This document shows positions 1 through 8,432 of a stretch of 64,000 bases of DNA, in pieces; the first letter of the stretch is position 1; each line of letters begins with the position of its first letter. A program made the position numbers and the translations under genes. The stretch is taken from contig NZ_CP054698.1 in the NCBI RefSeq assembly GCF_014023275.1, positions 3,658,001 through 3,722,000 of the forward strand. Reading direction: 5' to 3'. Source of the stretch: Nostoc edaphicum CCNP1411. Lineage in GTDB: Bacteria; Cyanobacteriota; Cyanobacteriia; Cyanobacteriales; Nostocaceae. Under the pieces are notes generated by a model. The model was not told the origin of the DNA. It did not search any database and saw nothing but the letters and a program-made list of their open reading frames with translations.

Positions 1-536
1 AAAATCCTATTGTAATTGACCTAATTGAGAGAATTGAATTTAACCAAGAATTAGAATTAATTGATAAGCTTTTAAAAAATAATAAATTTGAAGAAGCTGT
101 CCAACGTGCAAAAGAATCCCAGCATCAACGTATACGTAATATTGTCTCAGACATTTTCGTAGAAATATTAATCAAGGGTTTCCAAAATCGTGATTTAGGA
201 TTTGAAGATATTTATCAATTAGGCTATTGGGCTTATGAACTCTGTCCAGATGATCCAAATGTCCAAGAAATTTATAGATTTTGTCAAGAACTGAAGGATA
301 TTGAAAATCTGATGAAATGCGATCGCTTTGATGAAGCTGTCCATCGTGCCAAATACTCACAACATAACTCTATTCGTCACTATGTCGCTGAGTTTTTTAT
401 TAAAACCTTGCTTAAAGGTATTCAAAACCGCAATTTATCTTTTGATTTGATTCAGCAATTAGGTCGCTGGGCTTATCAACTTTGTCCAGACGAACCTGCT
501 TTTCAAGAAATTTATCGTAGTCTGAATATTCGTTAA
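1..536 (+). CDS. 3' end of a repeat-containing protein (partial)
   Basis: The reading frame is open from the first full codon (position 3) to the TAA at 534-536, so this is the C-terminal 177 or so residues of a gene that begins before the window. It holds two copies of a helical unit of about 75 residues. Each unit has the pattern F-(E/D)-EAV-x-RAK, then ILIKG or TLLKG with FQNR/IQNR, then a block ending WAY(E/Q)LCPD-(D/E)P. A second-repeat methionine at 312 is internal and is not a likely start. The gene lies 13 bp upstream of a J-like gene and is probably in the same operon. The next two genes resemble Hsp70 co-chaperones, so the missing part could be an Hsp70-like protein, but nothing visible proves that. 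Function is not recognised. Confidence 0.75.
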   Translation, partial: NPIVIDLIERIEFNQELELIDKLLKNNKFEEAVQRAKESQHQRIRNIVSDIFVEILIKGFQNRDLGFEDIYQLGYWAYELCPDDPNVQEIYRFCQELKDIENLMKCDRFDEAVHRAKYSQHNSIRHYVAEFFIKTLLKGIQNRNLSFDLIQQLGRWAYQLCPDEPAFQEIYRSLNIR

Positions 537-549
537 TTAAAGGTATCTA

Positions 550-1164
550 ATGGAATATAATCCTTATGACATTCTGGATCTATCCCCATCAGCATCCAAA
601 GCTGAAATTGCAAAAGCTGTAGCAGTGGCAATGAAGCAAAAAAAGCATCCTGTAGACATCATTGCTAAAGCTCAAAAAAGCTTACTGAAACCAGAGGAAC
701 GCATTATAGCCGACTATTTGCGCCCCATACTACCCACTATTAAGCACTTCAAATATAGCGATTTATCGCCTTTGGTTCAACCAGCACCTACACTGGTCTT
801 ATTGCCAGAATTTGATGGATTAGAGCAAGCGATCGCTCAATCTGCTCAAGAAGAACGCCTAGAGCAAGAGCCTTTAGCTATGACCCTATCAGAGTTATTC
901 ACCGAGGGCATTATAGCTTGTAAAGAAGAACGCTACCCCAAAGCGATAAAATACCTCGAAGACTACTGCCAAGGCTGTACAGACCGGAATAGTAAAGATT
1001 ACATTCAAGCCCAAATGTGCCTGATTAAAGTGTATAAAATAATTGGACAGTCAGAAAGAGCGATCGCACTTTGTCAGCTTTTGAGTAATCATACCAATCC
1101 GCAAGCGCAAACTTGGGCAACTAAAACTTTAGCGATGTTATCAAAAGAGGTTTCTCATGTCTAA
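550..1164 (+). CDS. J-domain-like protein with TPR-like C-terminal half
   Basis: 204 residues, ATG start with AAAGG about 6 bp upstream. The N-terminal 65 residues read like the start of a DnaJ domain (NPYDILDLSPSASKAEI), but the canonical HPD tripeptide is replaced by HPVD in a changed context, so classical stimulation of Hsp70 ATP hydrolysis is doubtful. Residues about 115-200 look like paired TPR helices, with the pattern EGIIACKEERYPKAIKYLE and then SERAIALCQLL. The gene sits between a repeat protein (13 bp upstream) and a GrpE-like gene that overlaps its stop by 8 bp. This order suggests a specialised chaperone set. The family is seen in cyanobacteria beside Hsp70-type genes (from memory); substrate and partner are unknown. 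Confidence 0.7.
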   Translation: MEYNPYDILDLSPSASKAEIAKAVAVAMKQKKHPVDIIAKAQKSLLKPEERIIADYLRPILPTIKHFKYSDLSPLVQPAPTLVLLPEFDGLEQAIAQSAQEERLEQEPLAMTLSELFTEGIIACKEERYPKAIKYLEDYCQGCTDRNSKDYIQAQMCLIKVYKIIGQSERAIALCQLLSNHTNPQAQTWATKTLAMLSKEVSHV

Positions 1165-1642
1165 TTTTATTATTAGTCAAGAACAGCTAGACTTGATCAC
1201 ACAAGAAATTAACAACCTCAAAAAGGACAAAGTTGTACTACAACAGTCCTTACGAGAAGAGCAAAGCCAAACCACAGCAAAGACTGAAGATTTATTTTTA
1301 GAATTGCTAGAAACTGGTGATGCGTTAGAAGCCTTACTGAATTATCTTGAACAGAACCCCAACCCCAATCCAGAATTTATCCAGCGTTTACCCAAGTCTG
1401 TCGCGGCAGTTAATCGTAAGTTTCTTAGTGTACTAGGAAAGCGCCAAGTTTTACCCATAGAAATAGAACTGCAAAGTACACAACCAGATTTTAATTTATG
1501 CCGTGTTGTTGATCGTGAAGTCAGAAATGATGTGGCAGACCAAACAATTACTAAAATCGTCCGTCGAGGGTTTTATTTAGGAGAAAAAATCCTACGTCCA
1601 ACAGAGGTAATCACATCTAAAACATCAGTTGGAGAATTATAA
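1157..1642 (+). CDS. GrpE-like nucleotide-exchange factor, diverged
   Basis: 161 residues; the ATG overlaps the stop of the J-like gene (ATGTCTAA), which implies translational coupling. The first 35 residues form a likely coiled coil (EINNLKKDKVVLQQSLREE), as in the long N-terminal helix of GrpE. The C-terminal part has the GrpE beta-wing pattern, ending in GFYLGEKILRPTEVITSK, which matches the family signature G-(Y/F)-x-L-x-(D/E)-(R/K)-(V/I)-LRP. It is a little shorter than housekeeping GrpE and the middle is diverged (a linker with NPNPNPEF). Its role would be ADP release from a dedicated Hsp70-like protein. An Hsp70 partner is not in the window and would have to lie upstream or elsewhere. 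Confidence 0.72.
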   Translation: MSNFIISQEQLDLITQEINNLKKDKVVLQQSLREEQSQTTAKTEDLFLELLETGDALEALLNYLEQNPNPNPEFIQRLPKSVAAVNRKFLSVLGKRQVLPIEIELQSTQPDFNLCRVVDREVRNDVADQTITKIVRRGFYLGEKILRPTEVITSKTSVGEL

Positions 1643-1806
1643 CTGCTGTTTATATAAAGAAACAGCCTAGCAATTATCTGCTTGCTTGAAAAACATTCAA
1701 TTGTGGCACATTTGAATGTGGCACAACCAACTGAAATTTCACTATATTTTTTTAACTAGAATATGTATATATCATTACTAATTTAACAGCCTGTTGGAGG
1801 GCTACT

Positions 1807-2298
1807 ATGAAATACTGTCGCCCCCGACTTCAGTTTCGCGGCGGTTGGCTGTTGGCTTTACTTACCGCCATCACAGCTACGCCTGTAATAGCAGAGACAG
1901 CGAATTTTGGCACTTTCAATTTATCAACAAACTTTGATCAAGCACAAGGAACATTACAGGGATTTACAGGTGGTTCTTACTCATTGTCTGCCATAAGTAA
2001 CCGCGATCGCGATCAAAAAACCTGTATTGGTTTTGCCGATCCTAATCCAGATCATATTATGGTTTTGGAAAAGGACTTTTCCCAGCTGACAATCCAAGTC
2101 GATAGCAACAACACCGACACAACTTTACTAATCCAAGGCCCAGATAACACTACAATTCGTTGTGGTGATGACACTGGTAAAAGTAAAGATGCTAGCGTTA
2201 GCGATCGCGACTGGAAAAACGGCACATATCGGATTTGGGTAGGTACATTTAATCCTGGAGTCAAGCGGGATTATACTCTGACGGTGGAGCAGCAGTGA
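1807..2298 (+). CDS. Secreted protein with a PPC-like beta-sandwich domain
   Basis: 163 residues, ATG with GGAGG 6 bp upstream (TTGGAGGGCTACT). The start is basic (MKYCRPRLQFRGG), followed by a hydrophobic stretch WLLALLTAITATPVIAETA with an AxA-type cleavage site near residue 30, so it should be exported. The mature part has two cysteines (KTCIGFADP and IRCGDD) and a C-terminal strand pattern GTYRIWVGTFNPG...DYTLTVEQ. That pattern resembles the pre-peptidase C-terminal type of beta-sandwich found as an accessory domain in secreted proteins. No catalytic motif is visible. It is transcribed alone. Exact function is unknown; it may be a periplasmic or surface binding protein. Confidence 0.7.
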   Translation: MKYCRPRLQFRGGWLLALLTAITATPVIAETANFGTFNLSTNFDQAQGTLQGFTGGSYSLSAISNRDRDQKTCIGFADPNPDHIMVLEKDFSQLTIQVDSNNTDTTLLIQGPDNTTIRCGDDTGKSKDASVSDRDWKNGTYRIWVGTFNPGVKRDYTLTVEQQ

Positions 2299-2319
2299 AG
2301 TAGGGAGTAGGGGATGAGG

Positions 2320-2432
2320 GAGCAGGGGAGATGAGGGGGACAAGGGGACAAGGAGAATAACCATGCCTAATCCCCAATCCCTAATCCCCAATCCCTAATC
2401 CCTAATCCCCAATCCCTAATCCCCAATTTTTA
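2320..2432. repeat. STRR-type heptamer repeat block
   Basis: After a G-rich stretch (agggagcaggggagatgaggggg) the spacer turns into tandem 7-bp units alternating CCCTAAT and CCCCAAT, about ten copies from 2368. Such short tandemly repeated repetitive sequences are typical of heterocystous cyanobacteria. No gene is supported here. Confidence 0.85.
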
Positions 2433-2496
2433 GGTGTAACACTTGAGAGGATAAGATGGGAGAGTAGCTTGTTGTGCTTTCCGAGGGTGCTATCTC

Positions 2497-3261
2497 GTGC
2501 TATCTATACTGCGTGCTGACTTTCGTATCATATTTGAACGTGACCCAGCTGCCCGTAACTGGTTGGAAGTTTTATTTTGTTACCCAGGTTTGCAAGCCTT
2601 GCTATTTCATAGGCTGGCTCACTGGCTGTATACTCTTGGTCTTCCCTTGATTCCACGCCTAATTTCTCACTGGGCTAGATTTTTGACTGGAATTGAAATC
2701 CACCCTGGTGCAGCAATTGGGCAAAGTGTTTTTATTGACCACGGCATGGGTGTAGTAATTGGTGAAACTGCGATCGTGGGAGACTATGCCCTAATTTATC
2801 AAGGTGTCACCCTTGGAGGTACTGGTAAAGAATGTGGCAAGCGCCATCCAACTGTGGGTGAAAATGTCGTAGTTGGGGCTGGAGCGAAGGTACTGGGAAA
2901 TATCCAAATTGGCAATAATGTCCGTATTGGCGCTGGGTCTGTTGTTCTAAGGGATGTGCCTTCAGACTGTACTGTAGTGGGCGTGCCTGGGCGCATTATG
3001 TATCGTTCTGGAGTTCGGGTTTCACCTCTTGAACACAATAACTTACCAGATTCAGAAGCTCAAGTAATTCGTGCTTTAGTAGACCGCATTGAGGCGTTGG
3101 AAGAACAAATACAAACTCTTCAGCGCAACAATTCTTCAGAAAAAACTCCTGTTTTAGTGGGTTGTTTAGCCACCAAAGAGGATGAGCCAACCCACGATCC
3201 TCGCTGGTGCAATCTCAAAGATAAGACTATCCAGCAATTTCTAGATGGTGCTGGCATTTAG
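2497..3261 (+). CDS. cysE: Serine O-acetyltransferase
   Basis: 254 residues from a GTG start (GTG CTA TCT). The enzyme acetylates L-serine with acetyl-CoA to give O-acetylserine, the first step of cysteine synthesis, in the cytosol. The N-terminal helical part ([18 protein letters not shown]) leads into the left-handed beta-helix of hexapeptide repeats at about residues 65-165, with the typical segments [23 protein letters not shown] and GVTLGGTGK. The His in DHGMG and the following Gly-rich loop are the catalytic and CoA-binding elements of the family. A C-terminal tail of about 80 residues beyond the repeats includes a predicted helix ([15 protein letters not shown]). Monocistronic; a hairpin follows the stop. 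Confidence 0.96.
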   Translation: MLSILRADFRIIFERDPAARNWLEVLFCYPGLQALLFHRLAHWLYTLGLPLIPRLISHWARFLTGIEIHPGAAIGQSVFIDHGMGVVIGETAIVGDYALIYQGVTLGGTGKECGKRHPTVGENVVVGAGAKVLGNIQIGNNVRIGAGSVVLRDVPSDCTVVGVPGRIMYRSGVRVSPLEHNNLPDSEAQVIRALVDRIEALEEQIQTLQRNNSSEKTPVLVGCLATKEDEPTHDPRWCNLKDKTIQQFLDGAGI

Positions 3262-3266
3262 TTAAA

Positions 3267-3303
3267 AGTCAAGGGTTAAGGGTCAATCTTTTGACTCTTG
3301 ACT
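3267..3303. terminator. Hairpin between convergent genes
   Basis: AGTCAAGGGTTAA (3267-3279) pairs with TTGACTCTTGACT (3291-3303) with two mismatches. It sits between the cysE stop and the stop of the minus-strand gene, so it could end both transcripts. There is no long T-run, so strength is uncertain. Confidence 0.5.
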
Positions 3304-3306
3304 AAA

Positions 3307-3891
3307 TCACGGATTAATCGCTTCATTAGTCCACTGTTGCTGATCATTACGGTGGTAAAGCCATCGATTTTGTGGTTCGCCGCGTAATTCTAAATGGTCT
3401 ACTTGCACCGGATCTAGTAGCAGGAGGCAAAAATTAGGGACTGGCTCAACAGGATCGGGCGGTGATGCCTCAAAGGCTCCTGCTTCTTGGATTCTGGGTT
3501 TACCAGGATAAGGCCAACCAAACTGTAAACGCGCTGCATCACTTAATTCTTGCCACATTGCGATCCGGGCTGGCTGTAAATTCTGGTGAGAATCATCACC
3601 GCTTACCAGAGTCAAACAACCAGTGATGCGGAATTGTTCTCGTGTATTGGGGAAGTACCAGCAAACTTCTGCCCAAGGTTGTTGCTGTATTTGGTCGGCT
3701 TTGGCACTACGGTTATCGGTGATAAATCTTAGCTGGTTTGTATCTTCTAAAAAGCCGCGAAAGACTAGGGTACGATTAGCGGGGCGACCATTCGCTTGTA
3801 GCGTTGCTAGTTGCAGGTAACGGGCATAAACAAGACTACGGTTGCGATGGAGTGCATGAGCGATCGCACCTCGCCAAGGAGCAAGAGACAT
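3307..3891 (-). CDS. Pyridoxamine 5'-phosphate oxidase-like FMN-binding protein (Alr4036 type)
   Basis: 194 residues. The N-terminus (APWRGAIAHALHRNRSLVYARYLQLAT) and the block ANRTLVFRGF...LRFITDNRSAKADQI fit the split-barrel flavin-binding fold of the pyridoxamine-phosphate-oxidase superfamily, in the subgroup named after Anabaena Alr4036. In this fold FMN binds the segment after RTLVFRGF and around RSAK. The block WAEVCWYFPNTREQFRITG is the characteristic middle strand pair. The substrate is unknown; the family is not proven to make pyridoxal phosphate. It converges on cysE. Confidence 0.85.
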   Translation of the reverse strand: MSLAPWRGAIAHALHRNRSLVYARYLQLATLQANGRPANRTLVFRGFLEDTNQLRFITDNRSAKADQIQQQPWAEVCWYFPNTREQFRITGCLTLVSGDDSHQNLQPARIAMWQELSDAARLQFGWPYPGKPRIQEAGAFEASPPDPVEPVPNFCLLLLDPVQVDHLELRGEPQNRWLYHRNDQQQWTNEAINP

Positions 3892-4091
3892 ATCAATTAA
3901 AAATTAAAAATTAAAAGTTAAAAATGAAGAAAGTCAGATTGAATCTGGGTTTCTAGGTTTGGGTCTGTTGTCTTATTTTAGACAATTGGTACAACGCTAA
4001 GTAAATAATTTTGCTGTCTCTGTGTCTTTGGGTGAGTATTATCCTTATTTCAACGCAGAATATACAGTAACGCCGTGTGCAACTTTCTCTC

Positions 4092-4182
4092 AGACCTAAC
4101 CCCCAACCCCTTCCCTACAAGGGAAGGGGAGCAATAATCAAAGCCTCTCTCCGTTTCGGGGAGAGGTTTGGAGAGGGGTTTT
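4092..4182. repeat. Dispersed double-hairpin repeat
   Basis: Two hairpins lie side by side: CCCCTTCCCT with AGGGAAGGGG (4107-4129) and CCTCTCTCC with GGGGAGAGG (4144-4166), followed by GGAGAGGGGTTTT. This C-rich/G-rich cassette is a common intergenic repeat of filamentous cyanobacteria (from memory). The rest of the spacer from 3892 to 4238 holds A/T-rich heptamers (attaaaa, 3896-3925) and presumably the promoter of the downstream gene pair. Confidence 0.7.
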
Positions 4183-4238
4183 AAGAATAAGTCGCACATC
4201 ACGTACAGTATTATGTTGTATAAATTCGCAGATGAGCT

Positions 4239-4565
4239 ATGGCAGAAATTCAAGTTGGAATTGAAGGGGAAGGCGCACCAGCAGCAGCCGAGGGTTTGCT
4301 AGAAATTCCTGGAATATCGGGAAGCTATGAAGTTCCGACGCAAAAAGAGGGAACTTTGGCGGCTGTTGCTACTATTGTCGGCATTGTGGGTGGTGTTGCG
4401 GCTTTAGCTGAACAAATTCGCAAATGGTATCAAGAATGGCATAAATCTCATCCAGGGAAGCAATTTGATGTGGTAATTCTTGATCCTGATACTGGAAACA
4501 GGATTTTACTTGAAGACGCTACCATAGAGGAAATCACGGAAATCCTCAAATCTATCAGCAAATAA
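4239..4565 (+). CDS. Small effector-associated protein (EACC1-like)
   Basis: 108 residues, ATG start. The chain has a soluble N-terminus, a small hydrophobic segment (LAAVATIVGIVGGVAALAEQI, about residues 47-67), a basic/aromatic piece (RKWYQEWHKSHPG) and a C-terminal alpha/beta tail (FDVVILDPDTGNRILLEDATIEEITEILKSI). This layout fits the 'effector-associated constant component' EACC1 that accompanies CHAT, trypsin and other effectors in NTP-dependent conflict systems described by Aravind and co-workers; that assignment is from memory. The TAA stop (4563-4565) directly abuts the GTG of the CHAT-NTPase-TPR gene, so the two are surely co-translated. It could act as a membrane-linked adaptor. 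Confidence 0.65.
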   Translation: MAEIQVGIEGEGAPAAAEGLLEIPGISGSYEVPTQKEGTLAAVATIVGIVGGVAALAEQIRKWYQEWHKSHPGKQFDVVILDPDTGNRILLEDATIEEITEILKSISK

Positions 4566-7500
4566 GTGCAAACTATCCGCATTCAACTTCGGGAATGTAC
4601 GCAGGAAACTGTTGAACTCAGGTATTGGCTACCTCAAATAAAGCACTATGAATCACGTCGCCTACAATTAGCAGAAATCACTGATTTCCTCAAGCAAGGT
4701 GAACGAGATTACTATAAACTGCTGCCCAATTTACCAGGAATCGGGAAGCAGTTATTTTTTTGGTTGGATGGGGATGGACGCTGGTTGAGTCGGGGAATTG
4801 CTAACTGTCGCGGTGAGGGGTTGGTAATTGCCATTGATACTGATAAAAAATTGGCACATCTACCTTGGGAAGTGCTGCATGATGGTGAGGATTTTTTGGT
4901 CAAGCGGGTTAATCCAGTGGTGTTACCTCTGCGCTGGATTGAGAAAGAAACGGAAGCGTTTTCTGTGGAAGCACGACAATTGCGAGTATTGTTTATGGCA
5001 ACCGACCCGGAAGACGTGGAACCAAAGTTAGAGTTTGAACAGGAAGAAGCGAGAATTCTGGCTGATACGCGAGATTTTGCTGTTGATTTGCGGGTGGAAG
5101 AAAGCGGTTGCGTTAGCGAGTTAGGTAAGGTGTGGAGTCGCTATTTTAATGACTTTGATGTGTTTCACCTCACAGGACACGCCTCAATTAAAGATGAAGC
5201 ACCTTACACGCCTTACTTTATCACTGAGACGGAAATCGGGCAACGCCACGAAACCACAGCCGCAGAACTGGCCGAAGTCTTCCGGTTTCGCTTTCCCAAG
5301 TTGGTGTTTTTATCTGGGTGTCGGACTGGACAAGCACCAGATAAAGGCGCTGTCCCTTCAATGGCTGAGGCACTAATTGCACAAGGGGCGATCGCTGTTT
5401 TAAGTTGGGGGCGGCCTGTGGAAGATCGGACAGCTACAGCCGCCGCCGCGCACCTCTACGGCAAATTAGCTGCCGGATATCAATTAGCTGAAGCACTCGC
5501 TAGCACTTACCAGCAGTTGTTTAAACAGAATGTGCGTGACTGGCATTTGTTGCGGTTATATGTCCAGGGAGAATGTCCCGGTGCGTTGGTGGAAGTGTTG
5601 GGAGATATCCCACCCTCTGCGCCGGAACCTGCATATCAACAGTTTTTAGATCCCGATACCCAACTGGTGCGGGTGGCGAAACCCTCTGAGTTTGTTGGGA
5701 GACGGCGGACTTTGCAACGTTGTCTCAAAGCTATTCGCACTTCATTAGGGGTACTAATTCACGGACTGGGGGGTGTGGGTAAGAGTACTGTGACGGCGCG
5801 ACTTCTGGAAAGGATGGTTGGCTATCACAGGCTGGTGAACTTTCGGCAACTCGATGAGGACAAACTGCTCAAAACCCTTGCTGAACAATGTACCTCAGAA
5901 CGGGGGCATGATATTCTTAATGGCAAGTTACCCTTGATGCAGCGCCTCACCAAGTTTTTCACTGAAGGACTCAATACCAAAGAACAGCGCTTTGCCTTTG
6001 TGCTGGATGACTTTGAGGCTAATTTGGAATTACGAAATGGGGTTTATGTCTTGCAACCTCAAGTTGTGGATGTACTGCTGGCGTTGCTAAAGGCGATGCA
6101 AAATTCCCAACTTCCCCACAAGGTAATTATTACCTGTCGCTACAATTTCACTTTGTCGGAACTGAATCATCGTCTGTACCGCGAACCTCTGGGGGCTTTG
6201 GGTGGGGCAGATTTAATTAAAAAGTTTAATCGTCTCAATTCGTTTAATGGCAGTTGGCAATTTCAGCCAGATTTGCCAGAACGTGCCAAACAAGCAGCAG
6301 ATGGAAATCCTCGGCTGTTGGAATGGTTAGATAAGATTTTGCAAAATTCCCCGCAGTCGCCAGAAGCCGAGAGGGGAGTTGAGATGATTCTGCAAAAGAT
6401 GGCAGATAAGGAAAAGGAATTTCGTGAGGATATTTTGGCACAGGTATTGCTGAAGCAGCAAACTCCAGCTTTGCGTCTTATGCTGGGGAAGTTGTTGGTG
6501 TATGAGTTACCTGTTCCTCTAGCTGCGATTTCCCCGATTTGTGAGGATATCTCAAGTTGGGAAAGTCATATTCAACGCGCTGAAATTTTGGGTTTGTTGG
6601 AAGTTACGCTGACCAACAACACAGAGAGGTTGTATCGTGTTCCCCGGATTTTGTCACCGTTGCTAGAGTTTCCAGAAAACCCCAAGGGTGAAGAGTTGTA
6701 TAAACAAACGGCACAAATTTTGTATCGTCTGTGGTGGGAAGAGAAAACTGCTACGGAGGCGCAAAAGTTAGAAATTCATCGCTTGGGGTTGTTGGGGAAG
6801 GATGAAAATATTGCTGTAGAAATGACACATAATTTGGTTAGTAGCTGGACAAAAAAAGGCCGATATCACGAAGCAGTGCGATTGTGCAAATCTACCATAG
6901 AACTTACCCCAAACTATCGTGTTTTAAATGATATAGCTCCCCTTGAAAGCGAACTGGGTGAATTTGAACAAGCACAGCAACATCATGAACAAGCACTGGA
7001 ACTTTGTCCAGAAACAGATGAAAAAGAAAAAGCTGTAATTATTCATAGATTTGCTAATTTTTATGCTACCCAGGGAAAAGTTGAAGATGCATCTGCACTC
7101 TATATTCAGTCTTTAGAATTAAAAGAAAAAATTCGTGATGGACTAGGTAAAGCTGACACTTTGCACCAATTAGGAATGCTTTACACCTACCAAGGAGAAC
7201 CAGAAAAAGCCCTCCCACACTACCAACAGGCTTTAGAATTGCGGGAACAATACAATGATGAGATTGGCAAAGCAGCGACGCTACATGAACTTGGCCGTAT
7301 CTATACTAAGTGGGGCGAAATTAAAAAAGCGATTGCACTTTACAATCAAGTTCTTGAAATTGATGAACGCACTGATAATGATCCAGGAAAAGCATTGTCC
7401 TTGCACCAATTGGGAATTCTTTATGCTCTGAGTGAGGATATTGAAGAGGCTATTATACTCTTTGAACAATCTTTAGAAATCAAAGAACGCAATAATAGTT

Positions 7501-7673
7501 TTGGTCACAAAGCAATGACTCTGTGGTGGTTAGGAGATTTGTCAGAACGACAGGGTGAATACACTAAAGCGATATCCTATTTGCAACGAGCTTTAGATAT
7601 TTTAAAGCGATTGAAGTCACCGGATGCTGAAAGTGTGAGTGCAAGTCTTGATAGGGTAATGCGTAATTCGTAA
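4566..7673 (+). CDS. CHAT protease-like / P-loop NTPase / TPR protein
   Basis: 1035 residues from a GTG start immediately after the previous stop. Three parts are visible. (1) A caspase-like CHAT domain, about residues 100-340, with the catalytic pair His205 (HLTGHA) and Cys252 (LSGCRTG). (2) A STAND-type NTPase with Walker A at 400-408 (GLGGVGKST) and Walker B near 478-484 (FVLDDFE). (3) A C-terminal TPR array from about residue 755, with units of about 40 residues (GKADTLHQLGMLYTYQGEPEKALPHYQQALEL and similar, each shorter than 20 when split). This architecture is typical of NTP-dependent conflict or programmed-cell-death systems in multicellular bacteria. The last 18 codons match, almost residue for residue, the end of the decayed copy that follows. 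Target protein is unknown. Confidence 0.9.
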   Translation: MQTIRIQLRECTQETVELRYWLPQIKHYESRRLQLAEITDFLKQGERDYYKLLPNLPGIGKQLFFWLDGDGRWLSRGIANCRGEGLVIAIDTDKKLAHLPWEVLHDGEDFLVKRVNPVVLPLRWIEKETEAFSVEARQLRVLFMATDPEDVEPKLEFEQEEARILADTRDFAVDLRVEESGCVSELGKVWSRYFNDFDVFHLTGHASIKDEAPYTPYFITETEIGQRHETTAAELAEVFRFRFPKLVFLSGCRTGQAPDKGAVPSMAEALIAQGAIAVLSWGRPVEDRTATAAAAHLYGKLAAGYQLAEALASTYQQLFKQNVRDWHLLRLYVQGECPGALVEVLGDIPPSAPEPAYQQFLDPDTQLVRVAKPSEFVGRRRTLQRCLKAIRTSLGVLIHGLGGVGKSTVTARLLERMVGYHRLVNFRQLDEDKLLKTLAEQCTSERGHDILNGKLPLMQRLTKFFTEGLNTKEQRFAFVLDDFEANLELRNGVYVLQPQVVDVLLALLKAMQNSQLPHKVIITCRYNFTLSELNHRLYREPLGALGGADLIKKFNRLNSFNGSWQFQPDLPERAKQAADGNPRLLEWLDKILQNSPQSPEAERGVEMILQKMADKEKEFREDILAQVLLKQQTPALRLMLGKLLVYELPVPLAAISPICEDISSWESHIQRAEILGLLEVTLTNNTERLYRVPRILSPLLEFPENPKGEELYKQTAQILYRLWWEEKTATEAQKLEIHRLGLLGKDENIAVEMTHNLVSSWTKKGRYHEAVRLCKSTIELTPNYRVLNDIAPLESELGEFEQAQQHHEQALELCPETDEKEKAVIIHRFANFYATQGKVEDASALYIQSLELKEKIRDGLGKADTLHQLGMLYTYQGEPEKALPHYQQALELREQYNDEIGKAATLHELGRIYTKWGEIKKAIALYNQVLEIDERTDNDPGKALSLHQLGILYALSEDIEEAIILFEQSLEIKERNNSFGHKAMTLWWLGDLSERQGEYTKAISYLQRALDILKRLKSPDAESVSASLDRVMRNS

Positions 7674-8331
7674 AATGTCCAAGGCAAAGCGGCGACGTTG
7701 CACCAACTGGGAATTCTCTACGCCAACAAAGGGGAAGTGGATCAAGCGATCGCACTTTTCAATCAGTCTTTGGAAATAAAAGAACGCATTGGAGATGTCC
7801 AAGGCAAAGCGGCGACGTTGCACCAACTGGGAATTCTCTACGCCAACAAAGGGGAAGTGGATTAAGCGATCGCACTTTTCAATCAGTCTTTGGAAATAAA
7901 TGAACGTATTGGTAATGTCCAAGGCAAAGCAGCGACGTTGCACCAACTGGGAATTCTCTACAGCCAACAAAGGGGAAGTGGATGAGGCGATCGCACTCTA
8001 CAATCAGTCTTTGGAAATAACAGAACGCATTGGTAATGTCCAAGGCAAAGCTGAGACGTTGCACCAACTGGCAGGTATCTACGCTAACAAAGGCGAAGTG
8101 GATCAAGCGATCGCACTTTACAAGGAGTCTTTGGAAATAAATGAACGCATTGGAAATGTCCAAGGCAAAGCAATGACTCTGCGGAGGTTAGGAGATTTGG
8201 CAGAACAGCAGGGTGAATACACTAAAGCGATATCCTATTTGCAACCAGCTTTAGAGATTTTGCAGCGATTGCAGTCACCTTATGCTGAAAGTGTGAGGGC
8301 GAGTCTTGATAGGGTAATGGGTAATTCGTAA
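7674..8331 (+). pseudogene. Decayed duplicate of the TPR tail (120-bp repeat array)
   Basis: Directly after the stop of the CHAT gene, in the same frame, four near-identical 120-bp units follow (7674-7793, 7794-7913, 7914-8034, 8035-8154), each encoding one TPR of 40 residues beginning NVQGKAATLHQLG. A fifth, diverged unit ends like the upstream gene (AESVRASLDRVMGNS versus AESVSASLDRVMRNS). The array is broken: CAA has become TAA at 7863-7865, and unit three carries one extra base near 7963 (CTACAGCC instead of CTACGCC), which shifts the frame. An ATG-initiated 143-codon frame from 7900 exists, but its first 23 or so codons are out of the TPR frame, so it is probably not a native gene. Units one and two are almost identical, which points to recent amplification. 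Confidence 0.88.
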
Positions 8332-8432
8332 TTCGTAATTCGTAATTACAGGACGGAAAGATTTTTTGTCTCATGCAAAGGCGCAAAGAAGAACGCGAGA
8401 GTGTTTTCTAAATAAATGAAAATTGCTGTAAT

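Noticed and set aside
2368..2432. Possible CRISPR array
   Set aside because: Units of 7 bp without spacers; the same holds for the blocks at 8433, 20138, 26113 and 49577.
7900..8331. 143-codon frame as a separate TPR gene
   Set aside because: The first 23 codons are out of the TPR frame; the segment is better explained as a frameshifted remnant.
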